A stretch of 22,187 nucleotides of DNA from an uncultured Collinsella sp. (GTDB lineage Bacteria; Actinomycetota; Coriobacteriia; Coriobacteriales; Coriobacteriaceae): contig CAAESW010000062.1 in the NCBI GenBank assembly GCA_900758845.1, forward strand, positions 1 through 22,187. The letters are read 5' to 3'. Below are positions 6,803 through 14,635 of this stretch, piece by piece (positions within the stretch are counted from its first letter, which is position 1; the number at the start of each line of letters is the position of its first letter). The translations under genes were made by a program, and so were the position numbers. The notes below the pieces were generated by a model. That model did no database searches, was not told where the DNA came from, and was given only the letters and a program-made list of their open reading frames with translations.

Positions 6803-6888
6803 ATTGCACCGCGGGAAAGCGTTTTATTGCACGTTGGGTGGGCTTGCAAACCGTTCGGACGCTAAAACGAACCGACCGCGCCTTCGCG

Positions 6889-6918
6889 TTGCCGAGGGTG
6901 TTCATAAGTGGATAGTAT
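6889..6918 (+). promoter_or_regulatory. Candidate promoter of the lipoprotein gene
   Basis: TTGCCG (6889-6894), an 18-base spacer, and TAGTAT (6913-6918), 65 bases before the ATG. Both boxes are one or two bases from consensus. Confidence 0.4.
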
Positions 6919-6983
6919 GGGCTTACTTATTACAACGTGCGCCGCGTCTGGGAAGCGCAGTGCCGCTCATTGGGAGGAACAAC

Positions 6984-7541
6984 ATGAAAAAGAAGCTGCT
7001 GCTTGCGCCCCTCATGGCCGTCTTGGTTGCATGTGTGGTCGTGCTTTCCGGCTGTGGAGGTCCTTCGGTTGAGGAGCTCATCACCGAGGATCTTACGACG
7101 CAGTTTGACGAGGTCAAGAACGGTGGCGACGACTTCCTTTCTGGTCTGGAGGAGGCTTCGGGCGACGAGTTCGAGCAGCTGGGTATCGATCCCAAGGAGT
7201 ATGCCAAGACCTATCTCGAGGGCTTTGACTACAAGATCGGCGACGTGACGGTCGACGAGGACAAGGGTGTCGCGACCGCCGAGGTCTCTATCACCTGCAA
7301 GTCTATGAACAAGATCGTCGAGGACTTCTCCACCCAGTATCAGGAGAAGGTCGCCGCGCTTGATACGGTTCCTTCCGATGACGAGCTGTACAAGATGGCC
7401 GGTCAGGTTATGGTCGATGTGACCAAGGCCACCGAGCCCAGGAAGACCACGGTTATCTTCAAGTACACCTGCAACGACGACGGCGAGTGGTCTGCCGACG
7501 ACTCCGTCAACTCCGAGATGATGGATGCAATGCTGAGCTAG
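6984..7541 (+). CDS. Small secreted lipoprotein of unknown function
   Basis: A 185-residue predicted lipoprotein. The signal peptide is clear: MKKKLLL, a hydrophobic core, and the lipobox LSGC with the lipidated cysteine at position 24. The mature part is acidic (many Glu and Asp), with a repeated pattern of short helices, then strands around VTVDEDKGVATAEVSIT and TTVIFKYTCNDDGEWS. This layout resembles small substrate- or sensor-type lipoprotein domains in other Gram-positives, but I do not recognise the family. The ATG at 6984 is preceded by GGGAGGA with a good spacing. The in-frame upstream extension lacks a ribosome site. The TAG stop is the first triplet of a structured repeat, as for pyrE. 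It would sit on the outer face of the membrane. Confidence 0.85.
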   Translation: MKKKLLLAPLMAVLVACVVVLSGCGGPSVEELITEDLTTQFDEVKNGGDDFLSGLEEASGDEFEQLGIDPKEYAKTYLEGFDYKIGDVTVDEDKGVATAEVSITCKSMNKIVEDFSTQYQEKVAALDTVPSDDELYKMAGQVMVDVTKATEPRKTTVIFKYTCNDDGEWSADDSVNSEMMDAMLS

Positions 7542-7725
7542 TTCGTTGCGGCGTTTTACCAAACGCCGCAACTGCTCGACGCTGCGCGGTCACCAGAGCG
7601 ACAACTTGTCATTCAAAGAGGACGGCATGACCAGAAGGTCAATGCCGCCCTCTTTTCATGCCAATTTGTTCGCTCTGGTGACCGCTCGCTGTCGTTGCCA
7701 AAACATCGGCGTTGTCATGGCAGTC
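7539..7725 (+). repeat. Structured 3' element, copy 2 (terminator-like, starts at the lipoprotein stop)
   Basis: Same layout as at 4101. Hairpin A is a perfect 12-bp stem, GTTGCGGCGTTT (7545-7556) with 7561-7572, loop TACC. The block TGCTCGACGCTGCGCGG follows and is identical to copy 1. The outer stem GCGGTCACCAGAGCGA (7586-7601) pairs perfectly with 7670-7685. Inside it is hairpin B (about 7615-7655) with the conserved tip GACCAGAAGGTC and a T-rich end. The tail GTTGCCAAAACATCGGCGTTG also matches copy 1. Outer and hairpin-A stems differ in sequence between the copies but both pair. Confidence 0.75.
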
Positions 7726-7802
7726 ATTGGGGATGTTCTTAAATGACTAGTCGTTGGTGACGTTCTTGTTTGACTAGTCGTTTAAGAACGTCCCCAACGA
7801 CT
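7722..7802. repeat. Cluster of three hairpin repeats with GGGGAC-type loops (variant Q)
   Basis: Three units overlap end to end. AGTCATT/AATGACT is at 7722-7748, ACTAGTC/GACTAGT at 7746-7778 and AGTCGTT/AACGACT at 7776-7802. The loops are GGGGATGTTCTT, GGTGACGTTCTT and the reverse complement of GGGGACGTTCTT. On a larger scale 7749-7767 and 7784-7802 form one inverted repeat (18 of 19). No gene lies between 7542 and 7850. Confidence 0.7.
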
Positions 7803-7850
7803 ACTTTCCGCGCAACGGTATTGCGACGGCTGGGTTGAGCAGCACCAGCG

Positions 7851-8519
7851 TTACTCGCCCAGTACCAGCGCCGCGAGCTCTGCCTGGGTGTCCACCACGT
7901 AGTCGGCGCCGGTGGCTTCCAGCTCTGCGCGGCCGCGGAAGCCCCAGCTGACGCCCGCACTCTTAAGGCCGGCGTTGTGGCCGGTCAGGATATCGACATT
8001 GGAATCGCCTACGTAGAGCGTGGTCGCCGGGTCGGCGCCTAGCTCTTCCATCACATGCAGCGTGACGGGTGCTTCGGGCTTGGGCGGAAACGCATCGACA
8101 CGGCCCTGCACCAGCGCAAAGCGCTCGGAACCAAAATACTTTTCGATAAGCGGAGCCGCCGAGACGTGGTCCTTGTTAGTGAGCACGGCAAGCTGAACGC
8201 CCGCGGCGCGCAAGCGGTCGAGCATCTCGATCGTGCCGGCATAGGGAGCGGTGTGGTCTTCCTTGTGCTCGCCGTAGTAAGCCCTAAACTCGGCAAGCGT
8301 CTGCTCAAACATGCGGCCGTCGCCTGCGTACTCGGCGGGCATAAAGCGCTCAACCAGCTTGAGCATGCCGTTTCCCACCTTGTAGCGGTACTCGTCAACG
8401 GCAAACGTGGGCCAGCCGTGCGCCTCGCAGGTATGGTTGCCGGCGGCCGCCAGGTCCTCGAGCGTGTTGAGAATGGTGCCGTCCAGGTCAAAGATCACAT
8501 GGGAAAAAGCTGCTGCCAT
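7851..8519 (-). CDS. gph: HAD-superfamily phosphatase, phosphoglycolate phosphatase-like
   Basis: A cytoplasmic HAD hydrolase of 222 residues. Motif I is FDLDGTILNT with the nucleophile Asp, motif II is LTNKD, the motif III lysine is in FPPKPEAP, and motif IV is VGDSNVDI. An alpha-helical cap lies between motifs I and II, as in the Gph/PgmB group, which removes phosphate from small molecules such as 2-phosphoglycolate. The substrate cannot be read from the sequence, so the gene symbol is provisional. The ATG at 8519 is chosen because GGAG precedes it and motif I then sits at the usual distance from the N-terminus; the longer frame to 8582 has no ribosome site. It lies 105 bases after hypE on the same strand and may be read from the hyp transcript. 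Confidence 0.85.
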   Translation of the reverse strand: MAAAFSHVIFDLDGTILNTLEDLAAAGNHTCEAHGWPTFAVDEYRYKVGNGMLKLVERFMPAEYAGDGRMFEQTLAEFRAYYGEHKEDHTAPYAGTIEMLDRLRAAGVQLAVLTNKDHVSAAPLIEKYFGSERFALVQGRVDAFPPKPEAPVTLHVMEELGADPATTLYVGDSNVDILTGHNAGLKSAGVSWGFRGRAELEATGADYVVDTQAELAALVLGE

Positions 8520-8624
8520 GGGTGCTCCTGCCGCTTGAGTTGTAAAACGCACCCCATGATACTGGGCATGCGTGCCGGGCATGTTTGGAATCTGAATATC
8601 TTTAATAGCCCTGAGCCTTTGTCG

Positions 8625-9659
8625 TTAGCAAATTCTCGGCAGCTGCTCTCCTACGAGCATGTCGAGGATGCGGGTCGAGCCCCAGCCGGTACGTACGCGC
8701 ACGGCGGGTCGAGCGTCCGATCCAAGTGGCAGCACGCGGCCGATAATCGCGGCGTTCTCACCGTAGTGGGCGGCGCGCATGGCGGCCAGCGCCGCATCGG
8801 CTTGTTCGGCCGGCACGACGGCAACCATCTTGCCCTCGTTTGCCACCTGCAGCACATCGTAGCCGAGCATCTCGCAGGCTGCCTGCACGTCGGGGCGCAC
8901 GGGCACGGCATCCTCGTCGACCTCCATGGCAACACCGCTAGCCTGGGCAAACTCGTTGAGTGTGGACGCCAGGCCACCGCGCGTGGGGTCGCGAAAGCAA
9001 CGCGTGCCGGGCGCTGCGGCCAGAACGTCGGCAATCAGGTGGTTGAGCGGTGCGGCATCGCTTTCGATGGTGCTCGAAAACGCCAGACCCTCGCGTTGGC
9101 TCATGATGGCGATACCGTGGTCGCCCAGTGTTCCCGACACCAGAATGACGTCGCCGGGGCGGCAGTTGGCGCCGCTGAGCGCCACGCCCGCGGGTACCTC
9201 GCCCACGCCGGCGGTATTGATATAGACGCCGTCGGCCCCGCCGCGCTCGACCACCTTAGTGTCGCCCGTGATTATGGACACGCCCGCCTCGTGCGCCGTC
9301 TCGGCCATCGTCTGCACAATCTGGCGGAGCCTATCCATGGGATAGCCCTCTTCGAGGATAAAGCCGCACGACAGGTAACGCACGTTGGCGCCCGAGGTCG
9401 CGACGTCGTTGACGGTTCCACACACGGCGAGGCGGCCGATGTTGCCACCGGGGAAGAACTGCGGCGAGACTACAAAGCTGTCGGTCGACATGGCGATGCG
9501 CCCGCTCGCGGGCAGCGCGGCGACGCCGGCATCGTTGCCTTCGAGCAGCTCGGGCGAACCAAAGGCATCTAAAAAGACCTCATCGATGATGCGCTTCATC
9601 ATCTGTCCGCCGGAGCCGTGGCCCAACAGGACGGTGCTATCGGTAACGCTATGGGACAT
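8625..9659 (-). CDS. hypE: Hydrogenase maturation protein HypE
   Basis: HypE receives a carbamoyl group from HypF on its C-terminal cysteine, dehydrates it to thiocyanate with ATP, and donates cyanide to the iron of the [NiFe] hydrogenase site together with HypC and HypD. The 344-residue protein starts with the LGHGSGGQMM segment near residue 12 and has the AIR-synthase-like ATP fold (GNDAGVAALP, GDTKVV, DPTRGGLAS). It ends exactly in the diagnostic PRIC, whose cysteine carries the cyano group. The ATG at 9659 has GGAG eight bases upstream. It follows hypD by 48 bases in the order hypF-C-D-E. Confidence 0.97.
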   Translation of the reverse strand: MSHSVTDSTVLLGHGSGGQMMKRIIDEVFLDAFGSPELLEGNDAGVAALPASGRIAMSTDSFVVSPQFFPGGNIGRLAVCGTVNDVATSGANVRYLSCGFILEEGYPMDRLRQIVQTMAETAHEAGVSIITGDTKVVERGGADGVYINTAGVGEVPAGVALSGANCRPGDVILVSGTLGDHGIAIMSQREGLAFSSTIESDAAPLNHLIADVLAAAPGTRCFRDPTRGGLASTLNEFAQASGVAMEVDEDAVPVRPDVQAACEMLGYDVLQVANEGKMVAVVPAEQADAALAAMRAAHYGENAAIIGRVLPLGSDARPAVRVRTGWGSTRILDMLVGEQLPRIC

Positions 9660-9707
9660 ATCGAAAACTCCAATCGTGGGAGGTGTCAGCGCGCGGGGGC
9701 GTTCGGG

Positions 9708-10820
9708 CTAGACTCGGTAACGGTAGTACGCCGCGCAGCTGCCTTCGGAACTCACCATGCACGGGCCGACGGGGTGCTCGGGCGTGCAGGTGCGGCCAAA
9801 GAGCGGGCAGCTGCTCGGCGTAATGGCTCCGCGCAGCACGTCGCCGCAGCGGCATCCGCGCGGCTCAACCGTCGGCTCAACGGGCACGTCAAAGCGAACG
9901 CGGGCATCAAAGCGCGAGAACTCGGGGCGGATGGAAAGGCCCGAGTTGGCAATCGGCCCCAGCCCGCGCCACGTGGTGTCGCATGGCTCAAACACCTGCT
10001 CGACCAGCTGGCGCGCCACGGGGTTGCCGTCTGCGTTGACGCCACGGCGGTAGGCGTTGTCAATCGCCGGCCTGTCCTCGACAACCATCTGGACCAGCAT
10101 GCAGATGCCCTGCAGGATATCGACCGGTTCAAATCCCGTGACCACGCCCGGGGTATTGAATTCGTCGACCAAAAAGCTAAAGGGCGCCAAGCCCGTGATG
10201 GTGGCGACGTGGCCCGGCAGGATAAAGCCGTCGATGGTGGTCTCGGGATCGTTGGCGATGGCGCGCAACGCCGGCGGCGTGGTCTTGTGGGCGCAATAGA
10301 CCGAGAAGTTCAAAAGCCCGCGCGCTTCGGCCTCCAAGATGGCGGCGGCGATGGTGGGCGTTGTGGTCTCAAAGCCCACGCCCATAAAAATAACCGGGCG
10401 ATCGGGGTTTTGCTCGGCAATGTCGAGTGCATCGAGCGGGGAGTACACAATGCGGATGTCACGCCCTGCCGCCTTTTGTGCAGCGAGCGAGGTGGACGAT
10501 CCGGGCACGCGCATCATGTCGCCAAAGGTGGTGATGATGGCGCCGTCTATGTTGGCGAGCGCGATTGCGTGGTCGATGTCGCGGTTGGCGGTGACGCAGA
10601 CGGGGCAGCCCGGGCCGCTCAGCAGCTTGAGCCCGGCCGGCATAATGGAGCGAAAGCCATAGCGCCCGATGCTCACGGTATGCGTGCCGCAGACTTCCAT
10701 AAGGTTGATGGTGCGGTCGCCGACAAGCTCATGAATGCGCTCGATGAGCTCGCGAGCCAGCTTGGGATTGCGGAATGCCGAGAAGTCGATACCGGAACGA
10801 GCCGGCTGCTCGGGCGCCAC
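9708..10820 (-). CDS. hypD: Hydrogenase maturation protein HypD
   Basis: HypD is the [4Fe-4S] scaffold that, with HypC, holds the iron while CN and CO ligands are attached. The 370 residues include LMEVCGTHT, the SGPGCPVCVT segment, GFETTTP and the C-terminal cysteine cluster (GCRCGDVL, SSCPLFGRTC, GPCMVSSEGSCAAYY), which binds the iron-sulfur cluster. The start is GTG at 10820. It shares one base with the hypC stop codon (TAGTG), so the two are almost certainly translationally coupled, fitting the HypC-HypD complex they form. Confidence 0.97.
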   Translation of the reverse strand: MAPEQPARSGIDFSAFRNPKLARELIERIHELVGDRTINLMEVCGTHTVSIGRYGFRSIMPAGLKLLSGPGCPVCVTANRDIDHAIALANIDGAIITTFGDMMRVPGSSTSLAAQKAAGRDIRIVYSPLDALDIAEQNPDRPVIFMGVGFETTTPTIAAAILEAEARGLLNFSVYCAHKTTPPALRAIANDPETTIDGFILPGHVATITGLAPFSFLVDEFNTPGVVTGFEPVDILQGICMLVQMVVEDRPAIDNAYRRGVNADGNPVARQLVEQVFEPCDTTWRGLGPIANSGLSIRPEFSRFDARVRFDVPVEPTVEPRGCRCGDVLRGAITPSSCPLFGRTCTPEHPVGPCMVSSEGSCAAYYRYRV

Positions 10821-11080
10821 TAGTAAGCCTCCGCCGGGTTGGTGGTCAGCTGGTCTTTTTCGACCAGCTCGGACATGGCATTAACAAGCTCGAGCGTCTC
10901 TTGCGCTTCCTGCTCGTCGACAATCTGGATGCCAAAGCCGGCGTGTACGAGAATATAGTCGCCAACCTGCGCCGTCGGCACGAGTCTCAGCGAAACAGGG
11001 CGCTCGATGCCCATCATGTCGACGGTGGCCTTGAGGCCGTCGTCGCGTTTGACTACTTTACCGGGAACGGCAAGGCACAT
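10820..11080 (-). CDS. hypC: Hydrogenase maturation chaperone HypC
   Basis: A small chaperone that binds HypD and carries the Fe(CN)2CO unit to the hydrogenase large-subunit precursor. The 86-residue protein starts MCLAVPGKV, with the essential Cys2 that becomes exposed after removal of Met1. It contains the conserved VGDYILVHAGFGIQIVDEQEAQETL. The ATG at 11080 has AGGGGA upstream. The stop overlaps the hypD start by one base. The 134-base gap to hypF contains no gene and only a small palindrome. Confidence 0.97.
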   Translation of the reverse strand: MCLAVPGKVVKRDDGLKATVDMMGIERPVSLRLVPTAQVGDYILVHAGFGIQIVDEQEAQETLELVNAMSELVEKDQLTTNPAEAY

Positions 11081-11214
11081 ATTGTTCCCCTTGTATACGC
11101 TTTGCGCTGGATGAGCGCTTAATAATCCATCAGTTGATGGTAGCGCTCGCGGGGTTCGCGGGCAAACGCGTTACGCCTGTGAGACGGCTGGGCGCGGCGG
11201 CGTGCGAGGGCGAG

Positions 11215-13683
11215 CTACTGTGATGCAATCTGCGCGAGGCGAGTGCGTGCGACCGCCGCCTGACCGTAGGCGATGCAGCCGTCATTGACGGGTACGGTGT
11301 GGGGGACAAGGACAGTAAGGCCTGCGCTTTTGAGCTCGCGGGCGAGGAGCTGAAGCAGAAGTCGGTTCATGAACACGCCGCCCGAGAGCGCGACGGTGTC
11401 GATGCCCTCGTGCACGCAGATATCGCTGGCGATACGCGCCGAGGAGCGCGCGACGGCGACATGGAAGTCGAGTGCGAGCCTGTCGGCGGGCGCTCCGGCT
11501 TCAATTCCCCCCAAAAGTGCCTCAAAGAGTGCTTTCTGGTCCAGAACATAGGGGCCGTCCAACCACGATGGGCCAGATGCGAAATGGCCGGCGTCGTCGG
11601 GAAAATGGGCGATTTCGTTGTCGAGCGCGCGCCAGGCGGCGGCCTCAAGCTCGATGGCGGGTTCGCCCTCGTAGGTTGCCTTGTCGCAGATGCCCAGAAT
11701 TGCTGCCGCGGCATCAAAGAGACGCCCCATGCTGCTGGTACGCGGGCTGTTGATGCCGCGCTCGATCATGGTGGCTGTCACGCTGCGCGTTTGTTCGTCG
11801 AGGCTGTCCAAAAGCCGAGCGGCACCTGGGTGCTCGAGCAGGCCGAGCTCACTGAGCAGGGCGAAGGCGTTGCGGCGGGCGTCGCGCACGGAGGCCGCCC
11901 CACCGGGGAGCGCCCAGGTGCGCAAATGCGCGGCGCGCTCAAAGCCGCCAAGGCTGGCAACAAGAAACTCGCCGCCCCAAATGGTCCCATCGGTGCCGGC
12001 GCCGGTGCCGTCAAAGGCGATGCCAAGGACGCGCGCGTCGGTTGTAAGCTGGCCCGCGGCGATGGCCTCGGCCATTACGCTCGCGATATGCGCATGATGG
12101 TGCTGCACCTCGACGAGCGGCAGATTGCATTTTCGCGTCTGCTCGCGCGCCCACTGGCCCGATAGATAGCTGGGGTGTAAATCGCAGGCCAAGGCGGCGG
12201 GCGCCAAGTCAAAGAGATCTTCCAAGCGCGTGCGCGCGGCGTTCCAGGCATCGAAGGTCCCGCCGTTTTCAACATCGCCGATATGCTGCGACACAAAACA
12301 GGTCGCCTCGCCGTTCGTCCCTTCACGCGTGAGCGCAATCGTGGCCTTTTGTTGTGGCCCGCAGGCGAGCACGCAGGACGGAGCGCCGTCGAGCGCCGGC
12401 AACGGCAGCGGCTGGGGTGCATATCCGCGAGCGCGGCGAACGGGCATAATGGCGCCGTCGACCACGCGCACTACAGAGTCGTCGTAGCGCGAGAGGATCG
12501 CGCGGTCGTTACCGAGCAACGCGTCGGCGATGCCGGCAGCAACGAGGTGTTCCCAGGCAAGGTCGTCGTCGGTCTCGATGGGTTCTTCGCTCAGGTTTCC
12601 GCTGGTCATGACGAGCGCGTGCATACCGTGCGACGCGGCAGCTGCAAGCAGAAGATGCTGAAGCGGGGTGTAGGGGAGCATAACGCCAAGCTCGGGCAGG
12701 TCGCGCGCGACGGACGGTGCGAGTACGAGGGCGTCGGAAGAATTGCCGTCGTTCCCGCAAACAGCCCGCCGGCGCAGCAGCACGATGGGGCGGATACTGC
12801 CGGCGAGCAGATCGCGTTCAGCATCGTCGATATAGCACAGGCGCCCGGCATCGGCAAGACTGCGCACCATAACGGCAAGCGGCTTGTTGCTGCGGCGTTT
12901 GCGGCGGCGAAGCTCGGCTACCGCCTGCTCGTTGGAGGCGTCGCATGCCAAGTGGAATCCGCCCAGGCCCTTGATGGCGACGATGCCACCGCTGGCCAGC
13001 AGCTCAACGCAGCGCTCGATAATGGCGTCGCTGACCTCGCGTGTGGTGCCGACGGCCGGTGTCGCGGACGAATTCCCGCACGCATCGCCGTTCACAGCCT
13101 CGCGCCACGTAATATGCGGCCCGCAATCAAAGCAGGCATCGGGCTGTGCGTGAAAGCGACGGTCGAGTGGATCGGCATACTCTGCGGTGCAGGCGGGGCA
13201 CATGGGGAAACGGTCCATCGAGGTAGCCGCTCGGTCATAAGGCAGCGACCGGATGATGGTAAAGCGTGGGCCGCAGTTAGTGCAGTTGATAAAGGGGTAG
13301 TGATAGCGTCGGTCGGCGGGATCGAACAACTCGCGCAGGCAATCGTCACAGGTAGCGATGTCGGGCGAGACGAGCGTCGTGTGTGCGGTCTGGTCCTGCG
13401 ATGCTACGATGCGAAAGCCCTGTTCATCGGCGGCATCCCAACCGTTGGCTGCCAGGTCCACAACCTCGACATACTCTATGCGGGCTGCTGCAGGGGCATG
13501 CTCAGAAAGCGCGGCAACAAAAGCATCGAGCGCATCGGCCGGAGCGTGCGCCTCGATATGCACGCCGTCGCCCGCATTGAGCACCCATCCGCAAATGCCA
13601 TGCGTCATGGCCTCGCGATACACAAACGGTCGCATGCCAACACCCTGCACAATGCCCGTCACATGAATATGCACATGCCGCAT
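11215..13683 (-). CDS. hypF: Carbamoyltransferase HypF
   Basis: HypF uses carbamoyl phosphate and ATP to make the carbamoyl group passed to HypE, the source of the cyanide ligands of [NiFe] hydrogenase. The 822-residue protein has the domains in standard order. An N-terminal acylphosphatase (VTGIVQGVGMRPFVYR) comes first. Two CxxC-x18-CxxC zinc fingers follow (CDDC...CTNC and CPAC...CFDC). Next is a YrdC-type domain (IVAIKGLGGFHLACDA, KPLAVMVRS), and last a Kae1-like domain with HHHAHIASVMAE, AFDGTGAGTDGTIWGGE and LSGGVFMNR. It is slightly longer than usual (about 750-780) because of extra Ala/Ser/Gly-rich segments after the zinc fingers and inside the YrdC domain. The ATG at 13683 has GAGGGG upstream; the frame extends to 13710 without a better site. 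Confidence 0.97.
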   Translation of the reverse strand: MRHVHIHVTGIVQGVGMRPFVYREAMTHGICGWVLNAGDGVHIEAHAPADALDAFVAALSEHAPAAARIEYVEVVDLAANGWDAADEQGFRIVASQDQTAHTTLVSPDIATCDDCLRELFDPADRRYHYPFINCTNCGPRFTIIRSLPYDRAATSMDRFPMCPACTAEYADPLDRRFHAQPDACFDCGPHITWREAVNGDACGNSSATPAVGTTREVSDAIIERCVELLASGGIVAIKGLGGFHLACDASNEQAVAELRRRKRRSNKPLAVMVRSLADAGRLCYIDDAERDLLAGSIRPIVLLRRRAVCGNDGNSSDALVLAPSVARDLPELGVMLPYTPLQHLLLAAAASHGMHALVMTSGNLSEEPIETDDDLAWEHLVAAGIADALLGNDRAILSRYDDSVVRVVDGAIMPVRRARGYAPQPLPLPALDGAPSCVLACGPQQKATIALTREGTNGEATCFVSQHIGDVENGGTFDAWNAARTRLEDLFDLAPAALACDLHPSYLSGQWAREQTRKCNLPLVEVQHHHAHIASVMAEAIAAGQLTTDARVLGIAFDGTGAGTDGTIWGGEFLVASLGGFERAAHLRTWALPGGAASVRDARRNAFALLSELGLLEHPGAARLLDSLDEQTRSVTATMIERGINSPRTSSMGRLFDAAAAILGICDKATYEGEPAIELEAAAWRALDNEIAHFPDDAGHFASGPSWLDGPYVLDQKALFEALLGGIEAGAPADRLALDFHVAVARSSARIASDICVHEGIDTVALSGGVFMNRLLLQLLARELKSAGLTVLVPHTVPVNDGCIAYGQAAVARTRLAQIASQ

Positions 13684-13701
13684 GCGACACCCCTCATCAA
13701 A

Positions 13702-13736
13702 ACCGACCAAAAAAGGACAGGTTTATTTTGGTCGGT
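13702..13736. repeat. Hairpin repeat with GGACAGG loop in the nikR-hypF gap (variant P, copy 2)
   Basis: ACCGACCAAAA (13702-13712) pairs perfectly with TTTTGGTCGGT (13726-13736). The loop is AAGGACAGGTTTA. It is followed by an inverted relative at 13748. Confidence 0.75.
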
Positions 13737-13747
13737 AAAACTTCTAA

Positions 13748-13782
13748 ACCTGCCAAAACAAACCTGTCCCTATTTGGCAGGT
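13748..13782. repeat. Hairpin repeat, inverted relative (variant P, copy 3)
   Basis: ACCTGCCAAA (13748-13757) pairs perfectly with TTTGGCAGGT (13773-13782). The loop carries AAACCTGTCCC, the reverse complement of the loop of the unit at 13702. The outer stem bases differ from that unit (GCC/GGC against GACC/GGTC) yet still pair. Together they form a doublet between nikR and hypF. Confidence 0.75.
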
Positions 13783-13800
13783 GCGCTGCGGGAAATCCCG

Positions 13801-14313
13801 CTACAGCCCCAGGCTCTGCTTGGTGGCGGCGCACGTGAGCTCGCCGTGCTTAACGCCGCGCAGGCCCAGCAGACGGTCGGCTAGTTCGTAGACGCGCTCG
13901 CCGCGACCCTTGAGCGCCAGAATCTCCAAGCAGTTGTGGTGATCCAGATGCACGTGCATGGTCGATACGATCTCGTCGGTGTAGTCGTGCTGCACCTCGT
14001 CCAGGCGGCGCGTCAGGTCGCCGGTATGGTGGTCGTAGATCATGGTGAGCGACCCGATAACATGCTCATCGGGCGTGCGCATCTGCTCTTTGGCGATCGA
14101 GGCGCGAATCAGGTCGCGCACGGCCTCGGATCGGTTGGCCACGTCGCCGCGGCGTGCGATCTGCTCGTCAAAACGGCGCAGCAGGTCGTCGGGTGCGGTA
14201 ACCGAAAAACGGACCAGCTCGGAGCCGGAGCCACTACAGTGGCAGCCCGCGTCACCGTCCGCCCCGTGCGGGTGCTCGTGCTCGTACCCGCAGCCGTGCT
14301 CGTGTTCGGCCAC
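13801..14313 (-). CDS. nikR: Nickel-responsive regulator NikR with His/Cys-rich N-terminal tail
   Basis: A ribbon-helix-helix repressor that binds DNA when loaded with Ni2+. The 170-residue protein has the RHH fold at about 32-75 (LVRFSVTAPDDLL...NRSEAVRDLIR). The ACT-like domain has the exact nickel site spacing of E. coli NikR: H109, H120, H122 and C128, in HDYTDEIVSTMHVHLDHHNC. An unusual 30-residue extension precedes the RHH, with six His and three Cys (HEHGC, EHEHPH, CHC), likely a metal-binding tail. The start is GTG at 14313, one base after the stop of the preceding small gene, indicating coupling. hypF follows on the same strand, so it probably controls nickel-dependent hydrogenase maturation. 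The classical GTATGA-N16-TCATAC operator was not seen. Confidence 0.93.
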   Translation of the reverse strand: MAEHEHGCGYEHEHPHGADGDAGCHCSGSGSELVRFSVTAPDDLLRRFDEQIARRGDVANRSEAVRDLIRASIAKEQMRTPDEHVIGSLTMIYDHHTGDLTRRLDEVQHDYTDEIVSTMHVHLDHHNCLEILALKGRGERVYELADRLLGLRGVKHGELTCAATKQSLGL

Positions 14314-14314
14314 C

Positions 14315-14563
14315 TTACACCAGCTTCACGGAGCCGACGGAGTTGTGGTCGGCCTCGATGGCTTCCTCGTAGCCCTCGAGTGCGTCGTGGGCCTCGTGCA
14401 GCGCGGCCATGGCGGCCTCGAGCTTGGCGCCGATGCGCTCCATGTCAAAATTCTCGGTCGCATGCAGCAGCTGATGGCTCCACTCGTGAGCGAGCTCGAT
14501 GGTGTCGTCGACCTGCTTGACGCTCATGGCAAGCTGGCTCATGTTCATTCCAACATCATGCAT
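14315..14563 (-). CDS. Small helical protein of unknown function, coupled to nikR
   Basis: An 82-residue acidic, all-helical protein, with segments around MSVKQVDDTIELAHEWSHQL and MAALHEAHDALEGYEEAIEA. It contains seven His and is Ala/Glu rich, but has no cysteine and no signal peptide. I do not recognise a family. The ATG at 14563 follows AAAGGAG with seven bases of spacing, so it is clearly translated. Its stop codon is separated from the nikR GTG by one base, so both are made from one message. The context suggests a role in nickel handling or hydrogenase maturation, but nothing in the sequence proves that. Confidence 0.8.
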   Translation of the reverse strand: MHDVGMNMSQLAMSVKQVDDTIELAHEWSHQLLHATENFDMERIGAKLEAAMAALHEAHDALEGYEEAIEADHNSVGSVKLV

Positions 14564-14635
14564 GGGAAATCTCCTTTTGTATGGGGCAGTTCAGTGGTTC
14601 AGATTTTACTACGCCCGCTCTGCGCGCAGTTGCAT

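Noticed and set aside
8055..9572. 505-residue plus-strand frame across gph and hypE
   Set aside because: It crosses two well-supported minus-strand genes and the gap between them, and has no recognisable domain.
12283..13884. 533-residue plus-strand frame opposite hypF
   Set aside because: Shadow of hypF; it also runs through the palindromic repeats in the nikR-hypF gap.
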